Assembly: GCA_014238415.1 (NCBI GenBank) | Contig: JABABA010000009.1 | Location: 1 to 64,000 of the forward strand | Direction of reading: 5' to 3' | Source: Planctomycetota bacterium | GTDB taxonomy: Bacteria > Planctomycetota > UBA1135 > GCA-002686595 | DNA: 64,000 bases | Shown here: positions 45,800 through 53,972 of the stretch, piece by piece | Position numbering within the stretch: position 1 is the stretch's first letter | Layout: each line of letters begins with the position of its first letter | Notes under the pieces: generated by a model | What the model was told of the DNA's origin: nothing | The model's input: only the letters and a program-made list of their open reading frames with translations | Database searches by the model: none | Translations under genes and position numbers: made by a program

Positions 45800-45892
45800 C
45801 TGATCTGGGGAGAGCCCAACCCAACAAGGTTGGCGCCGAAGGGGCAAGCCGCAGCCAAGCGGTGAAACTCTCAGGCACCCAGGACCCGGATC
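45800..45892 (+). ncRNA. Glycine riboswitch, single aptamer
   Basis: The leader of gcvT carries the conserved glycine aptamer core in order: GGGGAGAGCCC, GCCGAAGGGGCAAGCCGC, then GCGGTGAAACTCTCAGGCAC and AGGACCCGGAT. GAGAG, CCGAAGGGGCAA, AAACTCTCAGGCA and GGAC are hallmark stretches. Only one aptamer is seen; the next 100 bases lack a second GAGAG/CTCTC pair. It should turn on expression of the glycine cleavage genes when glycine is high. The mechanism (terminator or translation) is not evident; no T-tract hairpin is seen before the gcvT start. Confidence 0.93.
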
Positions 45893-45986
45893 TCAACGGC
45901 TCACTGGACGCATGTGCGAACAGGTGCGCGGATATCAATCCACCCGCCCGGCCTTCCCTATCCACGGGATGCCAGACTCCTGATCC

Positions 45987-47081
45987 ATGCAGCAGACACC
46001 CCTTCATTCGGTCCATGAACGCCTTGGTGCGCGCATGGTTGAATTCGGTGGCTGGCACATGCCCGTGCAATACGGCCCAATCCTGGACGAGGTGCGCTGC
46101 GTTCGCGAGAAGGTCGGCCTGTTTGATCTCTCCCACATGGGACGATTTCGTCTGACAGGTGCAGATCGAATAAGTGCCCTCGACAAGATCGTGACCACCT
46201 TTGTGGGCCGTATTCCCGTGGACTCAATTCGCTATGGACTGATCTGCCAGGAAGACGGTGGTGCTCTCGACGACATTCTGGTCTACCGCGGCGAAGAGGA
46301 TGTGTTCCTGGTGGTCAACGCCTCGAACACTGAACGCGATATGGCCTGGCTGAATGAACACCTGGCCGGGGCCAACGTAAGTCTTGAAGACCAAACCGAC
46401 GAACTGGCTATGCTGGCCCTGCAAGGACAGGATTCGGTAGCAACCCTGCAAACGGTTGTGGAAGACCTCGACCTCTTGACCATCGGTTACTACAAGTCTG
46501 GCTTCGGGACACTATGCGGCCTGCCCAACGTACGCGTAAGCCGCACGGGCTACACCGGCGAAGATGGGTTTGAAATCTACTTCGACAGCGGGGAGTCCGA
46601 ACGCGTCTGGAATGCGCTGATGGAAGCCGGCGCGCAGTACGGCCTCAAGCCCATCGGCTTGGGAGCCCGGGACACCTTGCGCCTGGAAGCGGGAATGTCC
46701 CTCTATGGGCATGAGATCAACGAGACCCGCAACCCTATCGAGGCGGGTCTCTCCTTTGGGGTCTCCTTTCACGAGGACAAGGGCGATTGGATCGGCCGTG
46801 ATGCCCTGGCCCGAATCAAAGCCAACCCCACCAATAAACTGGTAGGCGTATCAACGGACGGCAAACGCGCTCCCCGTGAGGGCTACCCGGTGATGAGCGG
46901 GGATGAGCAGATTGGCGTGATTTGTTCCGGCGCCATCTCCCCCACACTTTCCAAGAACATCGGCACGGCCTATGTTCCCCTAGCCTTCAGCGAAGCGGGA
47001 ACCAGAGTCCAAATGGATCTGCGCGGCAAACGCCAGGACCTGACCGTGACCGACCTTCCTTTCTACTCCCGAAAACGTTAG
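45987..47081 (+). CDS. gcvT: Glycine cleavage system T protein (aminomethyltransferase)
   Basis: The 364-residue enzyme moves the aminomethyl group from lipoylated H protein to tetrahydrofolate, releasing ammonia. Family motifs include MVEFGGWHMPVQYG, VGLFDLSHMGRFRLTG, YGLICQEDGGALDDILVYR, GYTGEDGFEIYF and LGARDTLRLEAGMSLYGHE, the last with the folate-site residues. It heads an operon with gcvH 18 bases downstream and a lipoate ligase after that, all under the glycine riboswitch. No gcvP is in the window. Start ATG 45987. Confidence 0.96.
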   Translation: MQQTPLHSVHERLGARMVEFGGWHMPVQYGPILDEVRCVREKVGLFDLSHMGRFRLTGADRISALDKIVTTFVGRIPVDSIRYGLICQEDGGALDDILVYRGEEDVFLVVNASNTERDMAWLNEHLAGANVSLEDQTDELAMLALQGQDSVATLQTVVEDLDLLTIGYYKSGFGTLCGLPNVRVSRTGYTGEDGFEIYFDSGESERVWNALMEAGAQYGLKPIGLGARDTLRLEAGMSLYGHEINETRNPIEAGLSFGVSFHEDKGDWIGRDALARIKANPTNKLVGVSTDGKRAPREGYPVMSGDEQIGVICSGAISPTLSKNIGTAYVPLAFSEAGTRVQMDLRGKRQDLTVTDLPFYSRKR

Positions 47082-47099
47082 TTCCAAGAAAACAACACC

Positions 47100-47495
47100 A
47101 TGCGCCCCGACGACCGACGCTACGCAACTACTCATGAATGGGCCAAGATTGACGGAGACTCCGTCATAATTGGCATCACCGACTTCGCCATCGATGAACT
47201 CTGCAACGGCAACGAGGGAGACCTCGTGTATTGTGACCTGCCCGAAGTGGGTCGCATGGTCGAGTTGGGGGAGACTTTCGGCGAAATCGAATCCGTCAAG
47301 GCAGTGTCCGACCTGCAGGCTCCGATAACCGGCGAAATTATCGAGGTCAACCCGGTCATCGAGGACCATCTGCAGGTACTGGCGGAAGACACGTGGGGCA
47401 AGGGCTGGATGGTGCGCATCAGGTCAAAGGCCCCTAACCTGGACCACATGTTGGACGCAGAGGCTTACGAAGAGCACGTCGCTGCAGCCCACTAG
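47100..47495 (+). CDS. gcvH: Glycine cleavage system H protein
   Basis: The 131-residue lipoyl carrier has YATTHEWAKIDGDSVIIGITDFA at the N-terminus and the lipoylated Lys67 in FGEIESVKAVSDLQAPITG. GWMVRIRSK near the C-terminus completes the pattern. It shuttles the aminomethyl intermediate between the P, T and L proteins. It lies between gcvT and a ligase that can attach the lipoyl group. Length is normal. Confidence 0.97.
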   Translation: MRPDDRRYATTHEWAKIDGDSVIIGITDFAIDELCNGNEGDLVYCDLPEVGRMVELGETFGEIESVKAVSDLQAPITGEIIEVNPVIEDHLQVLAEDTWGKGWMVRIRSKAPNLDHMLDAEAYEEHVAAAH

Positions 47496-47538
47496 AGTTG
47501 CCAGGCCAGGGCATGCGATTGCCCCTCAGACTACGGCC

Positions 47539-48267
47539 ATGCAAGACATCTGGCGCTTGATCACCACCTGGGGCACCAGCCCCGAATTCAACATGGGTCT
47601 GGATGAAGCCCTCCTCCTGGAGGGAGATCAACCGACCTTGCGACTCTACACCTGGTCCCCCGATGCATTGAGCTTGGGTTGGTTCCAAAAAGCAAACCAG
47701 GTCAGCGAAATTGGATCCGCCAGCGCCACTGTGCGCCGCTTGACCGGTGGCGGAGCGATCCACCATGAGAACGAGTTGACTTTTTCGATCAGCTGCCCGC
47801 AAGCACACCCCCTTTACCAAGGTCCCGTGGGACCAAGCTACGCTCGCATCCATGGAGCGATTATTCTCGCCCTGCGCGAGATCGGCCTGCCCGCACGTTT
47901 GCGAGGAGAGAAACCCCTGACCTCTGACAACCCCGCAAGCGCCATGTGCTTCCACCACTCCACGCCTCTCGATGTGACCTGGGACGGACGCAAGGGGGTG
48001 GGCTCTGCCCAACGGCGCAAGGGCGGCCGGGTACTGCACCACGGTTCGATCAAGGTCGATAGCACGCCCCTTGAGGGCTCCATTGCGACTTTCGAGAATG
48101 CCAACGAAGCACACACCGCCCAGTCGTTCGTACCCCTGCTGCTGGAGCACATGCGCCAACATCTGGGCCTACAACTCATCCCAAGCGTTCCCAGCCGCGA
48201 GGAGCGGGAACTTGCCGAGGATCTCGGCGCACGCTACACCACAGACGAATGGATCCGTCAACGGTGA
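47539..48267 (+). CDS. Lipoate-protein ligase A family protein
   Basis: The 242-residue product has the LplA/biotin-ligase fold: RLYTWSPDALSLGWFQKANQV, then the conserved TVRRLTGGGAIHHENELTFSI (lipoate loop with R-R-x-[GT]GG-A) and GVGSAQRRKGGRVLHHGSI, where Lys after RR is in the catalytic position. It most likely transfers lipoate or octanoate to the H protein made by the gene before it, which starts 43 bases upstream of it on the same transcript. An octanoyltransferase of the LipM type is an alternative; LplA and LipM are hard to separate by eye. Confidence 0.88.
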   Translation: MQDIWRLITTWGTSPEFNMGLDEALLLEGDQPTLRLYTWSPDALSLGWFQKANQVSEIGSASATVRRLTGGGAIHHENELTFSISCPQAHPLYQGPVGPSYARIHGAIILALREIGLPARLRGEKPLTSDNPASAMCFHHSTPLDVTWDGRKGVGSAQRRKGGRVLHHGSIKVDSTPLEGSIATFENANEAHTAQSFVPLLLEHMRQHLGLQLIPSVPSREERELAEDLGARYTTDEWIRQR

Positions 48268-49001
48268 TCCGCCAGGCCTAGCACTGCGCCCCAACCAGGG
48301 CGACCCTGCCAACTGGCGCAAAACCCAAGGCAGGTATTGCTCTTGACCGTTCTCAAAGGACGCCATGCCACCGAGTTGGGCCTCTCGGAGCGCAGACCAT
48401 GCTTCAAGGCCTGGCTTGAGATTGCCTCGGCCATCTGGGTCCCATGAACCGGGCCCTCCAGCACGGCCAAGAAGTCGACCCGCTCTATGCCACGCTTGAC
48501 CGGCAAGCGAAAAGCACAGGAAAGTTGAATGTCAAAGGACTCCCTTTCTTCTCGCTCCGCCACCACCTCAAAGTATGCCGGGGCACTGGAGAGACTCGCC
48601 AATGATGCGGCTAGCCCATTGGGCACCAACACTTCCACGCGCAGGGCATCCACGATTATGAAAGTACTTGTGTGGGACTTGCCCGAATATCCGGACTGGA
48701 GCACATCGAAGCCCGCTTTGCTCAAGCGTGCCGCAACCAGCCCAGCCACATCCTGGCCGCTCGTGTTGGGAGCGAGGAACAACTCAAGATCAACATTACG
48801 GGCCTCTCCGCGCACCATGGCCTTCACCTTGACCACCAACATTCCCGGCAAGCCAAGCTGAGTCTCAGACACCACTCCCTCTGGGCCCCGCACGAGCCCT
48901 GCAAAGCGCAGTTGGGCAAGTTCCTGTGCCCTCACGGTGGAAGAAAAAAGAACGAGCGCCAGAACGCTCAAGACAGGGCGGAAGTAGCGGGTGATGTTCA
49001 T
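48258..49001 (-). CDS. Secreted protein of unknown function
   Basis: The 247-residue product starts MNITRYFRPVLSVLALVLFSSTVRAQ, a signal peptide. The mature part is beta-rich (LPGMLVVKVKAMVRGEARNVDLELFL, SHTSTFIIVDALRVEVLVPNG, SFDIQLSCAFRLP) with one Cys pair possible. No family is recognised. It converges with the lipoate ligase, its stop overlapping that gene's last bases by ten. The in-frame Met at 49022 would precede the signal by seven residues and is less likely. Confidence 0.65.
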   Translation of the reverse strand: MNITRYFRPVLSVLALVLFSSTVRAQELAQLRFAGLVRGPEGVVSETQLGLPGMLVVKVKAMVRGEARNVDLELFLAPNTSGQDVAGLVAARLSKAGFDVLQSGYSGKSHTSTFIIVDALRVEVLVPNGLAASLASLSSAPAYFEVVAEREERESFDIQLSCAFRLPVKRGIERVDFLAVLEGPVHGTQMAEAISSQALKHGLRSERPNSVAWRPLRTVKSNTCLGFCASWQGRPGWGAVLGLADHR

Positions 49002-49272
49002 AACTGCAAAGGGTGAAGCCACAGAATGCGGTTTGCCAGCCCCCTTGACGACCGACAGGGCTCAGGACTTCCCGCCGAATCCCACAGGACGCTCTGGGGC
49101 GGGGCCTTCCCACCCCAACAAGTCTCTCAAATACACCTCACCCTGAGCACATGCCATGGGCCGGGCCAAGGTGTGAAGCGAAATTGCTCGACCCCGGGCC
49201 AGGTGCCTGAATACGAACCGCGCCTTGACTCTTTGAAGACTTGCCCATCACCGGCACCGGGCAAGGGAGGGC

Positions 49273-49316
49273 AAAAAAAGGCCCTCCGCTTCAGAAGAGA
49301 TCCTGAGGGGAGGGCC
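49273..49316 (-). terminator. Rho-independent terminator after tRNA-Gln
   Basis: On the minus strand GGCCCTCC (49316-49309) pairs perfectly with GGAGGGCC (49287-49280), followed by seven T residues. It starts eight bases after the tRNA 3' end. Confidence 0.92.
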
Positions 49317-49324
49317 GCTGACTG

Positions 49325-49399
49325 TGGTTACCCCGCCAGGACTTGAACCTGAAACGTCTGGACCAAAACCAGATGTGTTGCCAATTACACCACGGGGTA
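49325..49399 (-). tRNA. tRNA-Gln (anticodon TTG)
   Basis: The minus strand folds into a cloverleaf: acceptor TACCCCG/CGGGGTA, D-arm GTGT...ACAC, anticodon stem TCTGG/CCAGA with loop TTTTGGT (anticodon TTG), T-arm TCAGG-TTCAAGT-CCTGG. The CCA end is encoded (ACCA at 49328-49325). Confidence 0.97.
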
Positions 49400-49482
49400 A
49401 TTCGAGGAAGAGAATAGCGATCCAAGCGACCCTGCGCGAGACCCCAAAGAAAATTCCTGACCGGATCCGAAGCTGAGACCAC

Positions 49483-50757
49483 TCAAGAACTCTGATCAAA
49501 ATCCAGCCGACCCTCCAGGGCCCGAATCCCGCGCACGAGGGCGTGGCTGGTGGCCCAGACCCGAATCTGCTCACGCCCAGCCAACGGTGCCCAGTTGCGC
49601 TTTCCAGTCCAGACCCGACCCCTGTAGCAGACCCCAAAGGTCACGAGTCCCACGGGTCTTTCTGGGGTCCCGCCCTCGGGCCCAGCGATCCCGCTGATGG
49701 ATAGAGCCAGATGTGCCCCGGTCCTTTCTGCAGCACCCAGGGCCATGGCCCCCGCCACCTGTTCGCTCACCGCACCCTGATCCCGCAAGAGTTGCTCCGG
49801 CACCCCGAGCACGTCCTGCTTGGCCTTTGCGGAGTAGACAGTGTGAGCAACGGAGAATACTGCGCTGGCACCGGGAACTGCAGTCAGGGCCGCGGACAGA
49901 AGCCCTCCGGTGCAGGACTCAGCGCAGGAGATCGTCTCCCCACGCTGCTCCAGAAGCCGCACAAGAACTTCAGCTGGATCAGAAGTGTCCTGACTGAAAA
50001 TCCACTGATCAAATCGATCGCGCAGTTGATCTGCACGCCCGTCGAGCAGCGCTTGCACTTGATTCTCGTTCTGGCCCCGCGCAACGCAACGCACAGTGAG
50101 CACTCCCTTGGCTACAGTGACCCCGAGCAAAGGATTTTCATCCCGCCCCAACCAGTCTCCGCACTGATCCGCAAAAACACTCTCGGACAACCCCTGCAGA
50201 TGAAAGCTCCGCGCCAGCCGCATGCACTCCACCGGCATGCTGGCAATCAGCAGTGGTTCAACCACTTCGCGCCACATGGCGCGCAACTCAGCCGGTGGAC
50301 CAGGCAAGACCAGCACCCGCGAGCTTTCGCAGGCAACCTCGAATCCCGGTGCGGTGCCGGTGGGGTTGAAGAGCACCTTCGCCCCCTTGGGCACCAATGC
50401 CTGGCGCAAGTTGGAACCCGGCATCTCGCGCTGACTGCGTGCATACCATGCCTCGATCTGCGCCAGGGCCTCGGGAGAGGTAACCAACTCGCTCCCCACC
50501 GCTTGTGCCACTCCATGACGGGTCACATCATCAAGGGTCGGCCCCAGGCCCCCCGTCACAAATACCAGCTGTGCAGAACGAGCAAGACGCTTGACGCTCT
50601 CAGCAATCAGGGCCTCATCATCCCCGACCACGGTGACCTGCCCCACCTCATGGCCCATTTCCAACAGCGCCCGCGAGAGGAAGGGCGAATTGAGATCAGG
50701 GTGCGCCCCCGCCAGCAGTTCGTCCCCCACCGCACAGATGGCGATGGACTTGGCCAT
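49483..50757 (-). CDS. cinA: CinA-like nicotinamide-nucleotide amidase/pyrophosphatase
   Basis: The 424-residue product joins an N-terminal molybdopterin-binding-like domain (IAICAVGDELLAGAHPDLNS, VFVTGGLGPTLDDVTRHGVAQA) with a C-terminal amidase domain (TISCAESCTGGLLSAALTAVPG, LALSISGIAGPEGGTPERPVGL). In studied cases these recycle pyridine nucleotides by deamidating NMN and cleaving ADP-ribose. The C-domain motif C-A-E-S-C-T-G-G carries the nucleophilic region. Start is taken as MAKSIAIC (50757); an ATG at 50769 overlaps the tatC stop (TGATG) and is also possible. Co-transcription with tatC is likely. Confidence 0.9.
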   Translation of the reverse strand: MAKSIAICAVGDELLAGAHPDLNSPFLSRALLEMGHEVGQVTVVGDDEALIAESVKRLARSAQLVFVTGGLGPTLDDVTRHGVAQAVGSELVTSPEALAQIEAWYARSQREMPGSNLRQALVPKGAKVLFNPTGTAPGFEVACESSRVLVLPGPPAELRAMWREVVEPLLIASMPVECMRLARSFHLQGLSESVFADQCGDWLGRDENPLLGVTVAKGVLTVRCVARGQNENQVQALLDGRADQLRDRFDQWIFSQDTSDPAEVLVRLLEQRGETISCAESCTGGLLSAALTAVPGASAVFSVAHTVYSAKAKQDVLGVPEQLLRDQGAVSEQVAGAMALGAAERTGAHLALSISGIAGPEGGTPERPVGLVTFGVCYRGRVWTGKRNWAPLAGREQIRVWATSHALVRGIRALEGRLDFDQSS

Positions 50758-50768
50758 GCCAGTACCCA

Positions 50769-51689
50769 TCAACTCAGCGCCTGCTCAGATGCTTCCTTGC
50801 GCGCGGCCATACGGGTCAAGAACACGCCCACCTCGTAGAGAATCACAATCGGCCCGGCCATCAACATTTGAGTGATAGGGTCCGGAGGAGTCAGAATCGC
50901 GGCGATCACCAAAGCGCCCACAACCATGTGCCGCCGGTACTGGGACCAGACACTTGCTTCCACTAGACCAAGCTTGGAAAGGGCCAGCATGATGACCGGC
51001 AACTGAAACACAGCTCCCATGGCCAGGGCCAACCCCTTCATGAACTCCAGGTAGCTGCTCGCGATCTGGCCACTCACCTCAAGAGTCTCCAAGTTGAGAT
51101 CGTCCAGCCCCAGAAAATAGAGGGCGTAAGGCACCATCACGAAGTACCCAAACAACACCCCCCCCAGAAACAGTCCCAAGGACGTGGGCAGATAGCGGTG
51201 GACCACCGACTTCTCACTGCGGTAAAGACCCGCCGCAATAAAACCCCACATCTGCAGGAGCAGATAGGGCCCCGCCAAAAAAATGGAAATCCAAAAACAG
51301 ACCCTGAGGCGCAACAAGAATCCCTGGTCTGCGGAAAAGTGCTTCAGCCGAGCTTCGTTGCGAAAGTCTGAGGTCAAGACCTTGGCCCCGGGGTAGCCCT
51401 CTTCAAACCAGATCGAGGGATCCACCTCTTGCCCCGCCGCCTGTCGCTCTTGAATCAACTCGTGAAAGTGCTCAGCACGAGCTTCGTTGAGCATCACCAT
51501 GGCCTTCTGATGGGGCCCCTGAATGATGCTGAACACATCGAATCGCCAGGCGTAGACCACCGAGAACACCAGCACAAGAACCACCACGCTCTTGAACAGT
51601 CGACTGCGCAGTTCTTCGAGGTGCTCCCCCAGCGTCATGCGCGAGGCCTCGATCTCTTGCTCGTCGTCGGGATTGGGTAGGGTCGCCAT
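50769..51689 (-). CDS. tatC: Sec-independent translocase subunit TatC
   Basis: The 306-residue inner membrane protein has six helices and the family signature MTLGEHLEELRSRLFKSVVVL at the N-terminus. The first periplasmic loop is about 60 residues longer than in E. coli (AEHFHELIQERQAAGQEVDPS to FRNEARLKHFSADQG). Later helices carry PYLLLQMWGFIAAGLYRSEK and VFQLPVIMLALSKLGLV. TatC binds twin-arginine signal peptides and exports folded proteins. No tatA/B is in the window. It is followed by cinA with overlapping ends. Confidence 0.94.
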   Translation of the reverse strand: MATLPNPDDEQEIEASRMTLGEHLEELRSRLFKSVVVLVLVFSVVYAWRFDVFSIIQGPHQKAMVMLNEARAEHFHELIQERQAAGQEVDPSIWFEEGYPGAKVLTSDFRNEARLKHFSADQGFLLRLRVCFWISIFLAGPYLLLQMWGFIAAGLYRSEKSVVHRYLPTSLGLFLGGVLFGYFVMVPYALYFLGLDDLNLETLEVSGQIASSYLEFMKGLALAMGAVFQLPVIMLALSKLGLVEASVWSQYRRHMVVGALVIAAILTPPDPITQMLMAGPIVILYEVGVFLTRMAARKEASEQALS

Positions 51690-51705
51690 GTCAGTTCCAA
51701 TGCTC

Positions 51706-51739
51706 GCGGCCGGACCCCTCTGGTGAGAGGCCCGGCCGC
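51706..51739 (-). terminator. Strong hairpin between the coiled-coil gene and tatC
   Basis: GCGGCCGG and CCGGCCGC pair perfectly, and the inner CCTCT/AGAGG segments extend the stem around a GGTG loop. There is no T-tract. It lies about 55 bases after the stop of the coiled-coil gene, so it may end that transcript or be an mRNA 3' structure. Confidence 0.5.
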
Positions 51740-51794
51740 TGCAAGGATCCGAATTGTGGGGGTCCTCCGCAAGGGACGACCCACCGATTGGGGG

Positions 51795-53060
51795 TCACTT
51801 GACGAAGAACCGGCGAATGTCCTCGATGGACACGATGGTCAGGCCAGCAGCCTCGGCGTCCTTGTAGACAGCCAGTTCGGAGATCGCCATGGGCTCCTCA
51901 AGAGGTTCGCCGGTCTCGGGATCGTTATAAAGCGGATCTCCCACGATCAGGAAGGCCGTGGACTTGTCCATCTTGCTCTGCACGTTGATGCCGATCTCGC
52001 CCATCAGGGTGCGAAGCTCAGCCTCGTTCCAGCTGCCTGAGAAGCGGCCAGCCATCACAGAGTTGCGTTCGCCACCGGGGACGAAGAGCGGGTTGGAAGC
52101 CAGATCGCGCTCGACGATCGGGTCATACTGGTCCATCAGGGAGATGATCTTGCAGACAGCGCGGTCGGACTCCACATCGATCACTTCCACAGTGCCCTTG
52201 TGTGTGCTTGACCCGGCCTTACCGCTGGTAATGTCGAATCGCATGCCCCGACTGACGCGATCAGAGGCGCCCAGGTTCAGGTAGGCAATATTGAGGCTTG
52301 CGGAAGTGGCAAGAATCTCACCGTCGTGGCCATGCTTTTCCTTGGTCAGACCAGCTTGCTCGGAAAGCGCACGGGTCAAGGCACCGTGACGCGTACGCGC
52401 CGCCTGGCCGTCCATCTCTCGGGCACGCTTCTCGTCAGCCAGTTCTGCCTGAGAAGCCTTCCAACTGGCATCGGCGGAGGAAAACTGATTGCGGGCAGCG
52501 GATAGCTGGCGCTCCAGGTCATTACGCTCGTCCTGGGCGTTGGACTGAGCATCAGCCAGCTGCTGCTCCAAGCCCCGGATCGCAGTGTTCTTGGCATCGG
52601 TTACTGAAGCGGTAGCCGAGTTCGCAGCGCTGACTTGGTTGCGCAGGTCGGTCACCTGACCTTCCAGGGTGCGAATTGTGTTGAGCGTCTGCTGGTAGGC
52701 GCTAGCTGCCTGTGGCCAGGAGTCTTCCCAGGTTTTCTCCGCATCGGTCATGCCACCGAAAGCGTTCTTGAACTCGCTCAGACCAGAGGTTGCAAGAACC
52801 ACATCTGAACGGGAATTCGCGTTCTCACGGTCATACCAGCCGAGGACCTCGGAGATGCGCCGACTTGAGTCGAGTGCATCCGCACGGTCCTGCACAGCAA
52901 CGGCAGTCGCATCTTCCGCAGCCTCCATGGCTTCAATGGCCTTGGTCCGGGCACCGCTGGTGGAATAGGCCATCATGGTGGCTCCAAGGAAGAGGACAAA
53001 CACAAGGATCATCCAAATGGCGCTTACGCGGGCCGTGCCGCTGTTGGATCGCTGCATCAT
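51795..53060 (-). CDS. Membrane-anchored coiled-coil protein with BRCT-like C-terminus
   Basis: The 421-residue product has one N-terminal membrane segment (VSAIWMILVFVLFLGATMMAY), a long coiled coil (residues about 45-215; LEGQVTDLRNQVSAAN, LEQQLADAQSNAQDERNDLERQL), a small beta domain (RFDITSGKAGSSTHKGTVEVIDVE) and a final 85 residues patterned like a BRCT domain: AGRFSGSWNEAELRTLMGEIG, KSTAFLIVGDPL, ELAVYKDAEAAGLTIVSIED. BRCT domains are usually in DNA-repair proteins and ligases, so its place here is unusual. ATG at 53060 has GGGAGG about ten bases upstream. Function unknown. Confidence 0.78.
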   Translation of the reverse strand: MMQRSNSGTARVSAIWMILVFVLFLGATMMAYSTSGARTKAIEAMEAAEDATAVAVQDRADALDSSRRISEVLGWYDRENANSRSDVVLATSGLSEFKNAFGGMTDAEKTWEDSWPQAASAYQQTLNTIRTLEGQVTDLRNQVSAANSATASVTDAKNTAIRGLEQQLADAQSNAQDERNDLERQLSAARNQFSSADASWKASQAELADEKRAREMDGQAARTRHGALTRALSEQAGLTKEKHGHDGEILATSASLNIAYLNLGASDRVSRGMRFDITSGKAGSSTHKGTVEVIDVESDRAVCKIISLMDQYDPIVERDLASNPLFVPGGERNSVMAGRFSGSWNEAELRTLMGEIGINVQSKMDKSTAFLIVGDPLYNDPETGEPLEEPMAISELAVYKDAEAAGLTIVSIEDIRRFFVK

Positions 53061-53327
53061 GCATCGGGCCTCCCGATCGTGAACGACCATCAGGGAGGCG
53101 GGGCTAGGGGGTTCTGGGGGGGAGGACGGGACCAGCCGCTGGGCAGGACCCGTATGAGGGGGGCACTAGATAACCGATAAGGGGGTCTGGAGGCAAGGTT
53201 GGAAGCCGCAGGTTGGCGAAGGGCCGGTCCCTTTCTACCCTGATGCGGTGGCCTTCCAGCCCCCGAAGAGGCTCAGAGAGCTCCTCCGTCCACTCCTAAC
53301 CCCATCAGCACCCCTGGTTTCCGAGTC

Positions 53328-53972
53328 TTGCAAGGCACTCCCCAAACATCCGTGGTCTTTGGCCTCCTGGGCGGCGTAGCTGCGGGAAAAAGTACTGTGG
53401 CAGACCTCCTGGCAGGTCCCTCGGGAAAAGTCATTTCCGCCGACCACCTGGCCCACGAGGTCCTTACAGAGCCCGCGATAATCGCCCGCATCGCCGAGGC
53501 CTTCGGCACTGATGTGCTCGATTCCAACGGTCAGGTCAACCGCTCAGCCCTGGGAAAGGTGGTTTTTGAGAATCAGGAGGCACGCAAGCAACTTGAAGGC
53601 TGGACCCACCCGGCCATTCGTGCCAGAATATCCAGCGACCTCAAGCGGGCCAGGGCCTGCGGAGTCCCGCACATTGTGCTCGATGTTCCTCTCCTCTTGG
53701 AGAATGATGCCGAGCACGGGCTGGCGGCGGCCTGCGATCACCTGATTTTCATCGAGGTCCCTGACGAGGAACGAGACCGGCGTGCACAGCACGACCGTGG
53801 CTGGGCCCCGGGCGAAGTTGCTCGGCGCGAAGCCACTCAACTCCCCTTGAGCGCGAAGCAGGCGGCCGCCAACTGGACCCTGCGCGCCGACGGCACCCTA
53901 TCCGAACTGAACGAAAACGTGCAAACACTGCTTACCACCATCGCACGCCTGTCCTCTCCCAAAGCTCCATGA
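53328..53972 (+). CDS. coaE: Dephospho-CoA kinase
   Basis: The product phosphorylates dephospho-CoA, the last step of coenzyme A synthesis. The P-loop is FGLLGGVAAGKSTVADLL, followed by ISADHLAHEVL and VLDVPLLLENDAEHGL, which fit CoaE; RRAQHDRGWAPGEVARRE is the lid region. No ATG precedes the P-loop in frame. TTG at 53328 gives 214 residues, while GTG at 53352 gives 206 and starts at the customary distance from the P-loop; either may be right. The stop overlaps the rho start (ATGA). Confidence 0.9.
   Translation: MQGTPQTSVVFGLLGGVAAGKSTVADLLAGPSGKVISADHLAHEVLTEPAIIARIAEAFGTDVLDSNGQVNRSALGKVVFENQEARKQLEGWTHPAIRARISSDLKRARACGVPHIVLDVPLLLENDAEHGLAAACDHLIFIEVPDEERDRRAQHDRGWAPGEVARREATQLPLSAKQAAANWTLRADGTLSELNENVQTLLTTIARLSSPKAP

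Noticed and set aside
49711-50838. 375-codon plus-strand open frame
   Set aside because: It is antisense to cinA, which has clear family motifs on the other strand.
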